Part shown: positions 34,356 through 37,042 of the stretch, piece after piece
How the letters are laid out: each line of letters begins with the position of its first letter
Position numbering within the stretch: the stretch's first letter is position 1
NCBI GenBank assembly: GCA_014728035.1
Contig: WJMJ01000142.1
Span: forward strand, 1 to 37,042
Reading direction: 5' to 3'
From: Promethearchaeota archaeon
GTDB taxonomy: Archaea; Asgardarchaeota; Thorarchaeia; Thorarchaeales; Thorarchaeaceae
DNA length: 37,042 nucleotides
The notes under the pieces: generated by a model
Told to the model about the DNA's origin: nothing
Seen by the model: the letters and a program-made list of their open reading frames with translations, nothing else
Database searches by the model: none
Translations under genes and position numbers: made by a program

Positions 34356-35000
34356 ATGTCGGACTCAAAACTTCTACCAACAACATACCTAGCAGTTCTG
34401 TCACTTATTGCTGCAGGGGCTAAGTATGGTTATGAGATCAATAAACTTCTACAAGACAGAGGATATGACAATTGGTTGGATGTGAAATTTTCATCAGTGT
34501 ATAAAGCACTATCAGAATTAGAAAAACGGAAGTTGATTCAAGGTTCTAAAGACAATAAAGAAATCCAATCCTCAAAGAAGACATATTCGCTGACAAAACG
34601 TGGTGAAAAAGTTCTCAGAGAACAAATTACAGTCTGTCTATCGAATCCACCAAAACGAACACACTTGTTGGATCTTGGAATCTCTTCAATGATGCATCTC
34701 ACAAAACAAGAGGCAGTCACTGCTCTTGAAGCATATTTGAAGAAGCTAGAGGAACGAATTAACTTTCTCGAATCTAATGTACGTATCCTCAGTGATAGAG
34801 ATTTACTTGAAACTATGATCCAGGGGAATCTCATGAAAGAAGGTCCTGTGATGAGTGAAGACAATCTAGATAATCTCCCTCTTGTTCGTGCGTTGTTTGA
34901 AAGGCCTCTATTTGGTTTGAAAGCTGAAAAGCAATGGATTGAGAAATTCCTTGATGAGATTAACCGAAAAAATTGCGAAATTACATTCAAGAAGAGGTGA
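34356..35000 (+). CDS. PadR family transcriptional regulator
   Basis: A 214-residue PadR regulator. The winged-helix domain (about 6-90) has LPTTYLAVLSLIAAGAKYGY, SSVYKALSELEKRKLI and YSLTKRGEKVL. The C-terminal half (about 95-205) is a long helical dimerisation domain of the Vir_act_alpha_C type. PadR proteins are usually repressors released by small molecules (phenolic acids, drugs) or stress signals. It precedes the BtrH-like gene by 6 bases and surely forms an operon with it, so it probably controls that gene. Confidence 0.9.
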   Translation: MSDSKLLPTTYLAVLSLIAAGAKYGYEINKLLQDRGYDNWLDVKFSSVYKALSELEKRKLIQGSKDNKEIQSSKKTYSLTKRGEKVLREQITVCLSNPPKRTHLLDLGISSMMHLTKQEAVTALEAYLKKLEERINFLESNVRILSDRDLLETMIQGNLMKEGPVMSEDNLDNLPLVRALFERPLFGLKAEKQWIEKFLDEINRKNCEITFKKR

Positions 35001-35006
35001 TGAAAA

Positions 35007-36200
35007 ATGGGAAAGAAATTCAAACCCGCAGGAATAGATGATGATGTGATAAATCTCGATTTTGAGCATTATGGAGGAGGAAAGAACTGTCAGACCAGCG
35101 CACTGCAAAGACAGATGAACCACTATGGATTGAAGATATCGGAACCAATGCTGTTTGGAATCGGGTCGGGATTGGGATTCATCTATTGGTATATGAAGAG
35201 AATGCATGCTCCTTTTGCAGGTGGTATGAACAGTGGCAAATTTCCAGGTTTAATTGGTCGAATCATTAATAGACTGGGAGGATCTTGGAAAGTTCTTAAG
35301 ACATCTAGCACCAAACGTGCTCACAAACACCTCAAATCGGTGCTGCAAAAAAACCAACCTGCATTCGTCTGTGCGGATATGGCATATCTTCCACACCTGT
35401 TAACGGGAGAAGACGACCATTTTGGGCAACATACATTCTTGGTAATTGGAATTGATGAACAGATAGATGAAGCTTACCTATCGGACAGATTTGAAGGTGT
35501 AGTGACTATGCCCCTATCACAACTGCAGAAAGCTAGAGCTTCAAAGTATCAACCATTTCCAGCAAATAATCAAATGCTTAATGTTGAATTTCCAGTTGCA
35601 TTACCAGATCTGAAACAATTAATTCCCACGGCAATCAAGGACAATTGTGATTACATGCTGAATCCACCAATAAGGAACATGGGATGTTCTGGAATAAGAA
35701 AATGGGCAAAGGAATTACCAAAATATCCAAAATTTATTGCTGATAAGAGAACTTTGGTCAGAGCTCTTATGGAGCATTACATCTATATTGAAACTGGAGG
35801 AAGTGGTGGAGCTTTGTTTAGAAGATTATATTCTGATTTTCTTCTAGAGTCCGCAAAAATTCTTGGAGATTCAAGACTGAGTGAAACGGCACGAGAATAT
35901 GAAAAGATAGCAGATAAATGGACACAGATTGCGAATAATTTGCTACCGGAACATTGTGAAGCTTTGAATGGTCTTCGACATATCCAATTTAGGATTAATG
36001 AAATGCTGGAAAATAAGGGACTCAAATCTTTGTCTGCTGCGGAAGAGCTAGCTCAAAATGTCCCTACCTTGATTGATCAAGCAGAACACGAAGATATTTC
36101 GCAATTCGACAAAATCATTGAACCCGTGATAGAGCAATTATTGATGGTCGCTGATGAAGAAGAAAGAGTGCTTAAAGAACTGCTTCAATATAATTCCTGA
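35007..36200 (+). CDS. BtrH-like protein (BtrH N-terminal domain + DUF4872)
   Basis: A 397-residue protein. The N-terminal domain (about 15-170) matches the BtrH N-terminal family: GGGKNCQTSALQRQMNHYG (23-41) with Cys28, SEPMLFGIGSGLGF (45-58), FGQHTFLVIGID (139-150) with His142, and YLSDRFEG (157-164) with Asp160, giving a papain-like Cys-His-Asp order. The C-terminal part (about 200-395) is helical, as in DUF4872. BtrH in butirosin biosynthesis moves an acyl group from an acyl-carrier protein onto an aminoglycoside. The substrate here is unknown; no carrier protein is near. GAGGTGATG stands before the ATG. Second gene of the PadR operon. Confidence 0.8.
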   Translation: MGKKFKPAGIDDDVINLDFEHYGGGKNCQTSALQRQMNHYGLKISEPMLFGIGSGLGFIYWYMKRMHAPFAGGMNSGKFPGLIGRIINRLGGSWKVLKTSSTKRAHKHLKSVLQKNQPAFVCADMAYLPHLLTGEDDHFGQHTFLVIGIDEQIDEAYLSDRFEGVVTMPLSQLQKARASKYQPFPANNQMLNVEFPVALPDLKQLIPTAIKDNCDYMLNPPIRNMGCSGIRKWAKELPKYPKFIADKRTLVRALMEHYIYIETGGSGGALFRRLYSDFLLESAKILGDSRLSETAREYEKIADKWTQIANNLLPEHCEALNGLRHIQFRINEMLENKGLKSLSAAEELAQNVPTLIDQAEHEDISQFDKIIEPVIEQLLMVADEEERVLKELLQYNS

Positions 36201-36239
36201 TTCCAGAAACATAGATAAGATTGAATCACATTTGGAGTT

Positions 36240-37042
36240 GTGTTACGCAGAAGCTATGTGGTAGAGCGTATGACTCAGAATGTAAAAACCAGAATCTTCT
36301 TCATTCTTACTTTGTTGATTATTTCATGCATTCCTCTGGGCATGATGGTATCAACAATTCATTATAACAGTCACCAATCACAGACTACAGGATTAACCTT
36401 TACAGAACATTCTTTTACATTGAATTCGGTGAACGTTTCGTAGTCTTTTGAGATATGGGGTCAATGTGTTATATCCTGACTGGACACTGAAGGCATTCCA
36501 CTAATTGTTTCAATATTTGAATCCGAAAACACAATTCCAGTGTTTTCAGCTACCGAGTTCATTTTACAACCAACTCACCAGCTTAAAATTGACATTGAAG
36601 GACCAGGATTCATAGAATTAACATTCGCAGGTACCAATTGTACCATATCTCTGGAGCCATTTGATGGGATGATACCACCATCACCTCCAAGTCGGTCAGT
36701 AATATTCATCCAACCTCCAACTCTGGTTTTTTCACTGCTAATTGCGATATTTGCGCTAGGTTTGCTTTACAACTATAGTATGCAACTTGTAAGAATTAGA
36801 TTAGATGTTGATACTCGCAGAGAGGAACATCTCAGAATAGAAAGACACAATCTTCCCATTACACTGGGCATAATTGCAATGATTGGGATGCTGCTAGTTA
36901 CACCGTTCATTTTTAGTTGGGCAAACTTGGACACCCGAGCGTTGTCCGTCCAGAAACGGTACTGGAACTGGCTCGGTCCTTTTCAGGGAATGTGTGTCTG
37001 GTGACCAGACCTTCATCGTGTATCATCCCACATAACCTCCTA
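36240..37042 (+). pseudogene. Broken membrane protein gene (edge of window)
   Basis: A single reading frame from about 36240 is interrupted by TAG (36441-36443) and TGA (36477-36479) and continues to TGA at 37002-37004. The first part has a basic start and a membrane or signal helix (IFFILTLLIISCIPLGMMVS). The later part has an outside beta region, a helix (VFSLLIAIFALGLLYNY), a charged stretch (LDVDTRREEHLRIERH) and another helix (PITLGIIAMIGMLLVTPFIF). Near 36960 another frame becomes the more protein-like one, so a frameshift is possible there. Both internal stops would be TGG with one changed base. Most likely a decayed gene; sequencing error cannot be excluded. Confidence 0.5.

Noticed and set aside
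34538..35023. Open frame of 161 codons antisense to the PadR gene
   Set aside because: It covers PadR and the PadR/BtrH junction; the plus-strand genes are supported by domains and ribosome sites.
36441..36479. TAG as pyrrolysine and TGA as selenocysteine in the gene at 36240
   Set aside because: The protein is a plain membrane protein with no redox or methyltransferase role, both stop types occur within 40 bases, and no SECIS-like hairpin was seen. Decay or error is simpler.

Overview
The window reads as an AT-rich archaeal chromosome. The anchor is a complete TATA-binding protein with two TBP repeats (8323-8901). It is supported by TATA boxes about 25-35 bases upstream of several genes, mixed leaderless and Shine-Dalgarno starts, oligo-T or hairpin terminators, and archaeal families (DUF134, DPS-like thioferritin, archaeal-style histidine kinases, an Archaeoglobus-like IscS/IscU pair). 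An Asgard-type archaeon is my guess from the mix (TBP next to bacterial-type NAD-dependent DNA ligase, sirtuin, TPR and Fn3 surface proteins). No single lineage marker proves it.

Layout. 1-1417: end of an unknown gene and a frameshifted membrane-protein gene. 1580-3883: a metal/redox group (DUF5320 protein with a palindromic operator, pirin, DUF134 regulator, thioferritin). 3966-6454: small membrane proteins, a 54-residue Cys-rich protein and a truncated Fn3 surface protein. 6465-12938: histidine kinase, TBP, site-2 protease, second histidine kinase, TPR protein. 12964-19787: Fe-S flavoenzyme of the 2,4-dienoyl-CoA reductase type, pterin carbinolamine dehydratase, Cys-rich ferredoxin, membrane protein, and an SDR epimerase/L-lactate permease operon. 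19982-23886: TPR protein, class III-like sirtuin, and an Fe-S assembly cluster (four-Cys HTH regulator, IscS-like protein, IscU). 23890-31186: triple-PAS kinase, crotonase, ammonium transporter, NAD-dependent DNA ligase, carbamate kinase. 31240-37042: disrupted surface-protein gene, hairpin-rich intergenic region, RidA, two small unknown genes, a PadR/BtrH-like operon and a pseudogene.

Most notable: the IscS-like protein next to IscU has Arg202 where cysteine desulfurases carry the PLP Schiff-base lysine, and Thr100 where they carry the PLP-stacking histidine, yet keeps the sulfur-carrying Cys322. It is likely a non-desulfurase scaffold partner, as reported for Archaeoglobus fulgidus IscS, and it is co-transcribed with a regulator that has its own four-Cys metal/Fe-S-like site. 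Other leads are the PadR/BtrH operon, the CNCCACCC-containing ferredoxin, the operator pair around the DUF5320 promoter, a pair of small paralogous membrane proteins, the structured intergenic region at 32361-32554, and a concentration of broken genes among membrane or secreted proteins.

No tRNA, rRNA, CRISPR array, insertion sequence or integrase was recognised. Three histidine kinases are present without any response regulator.
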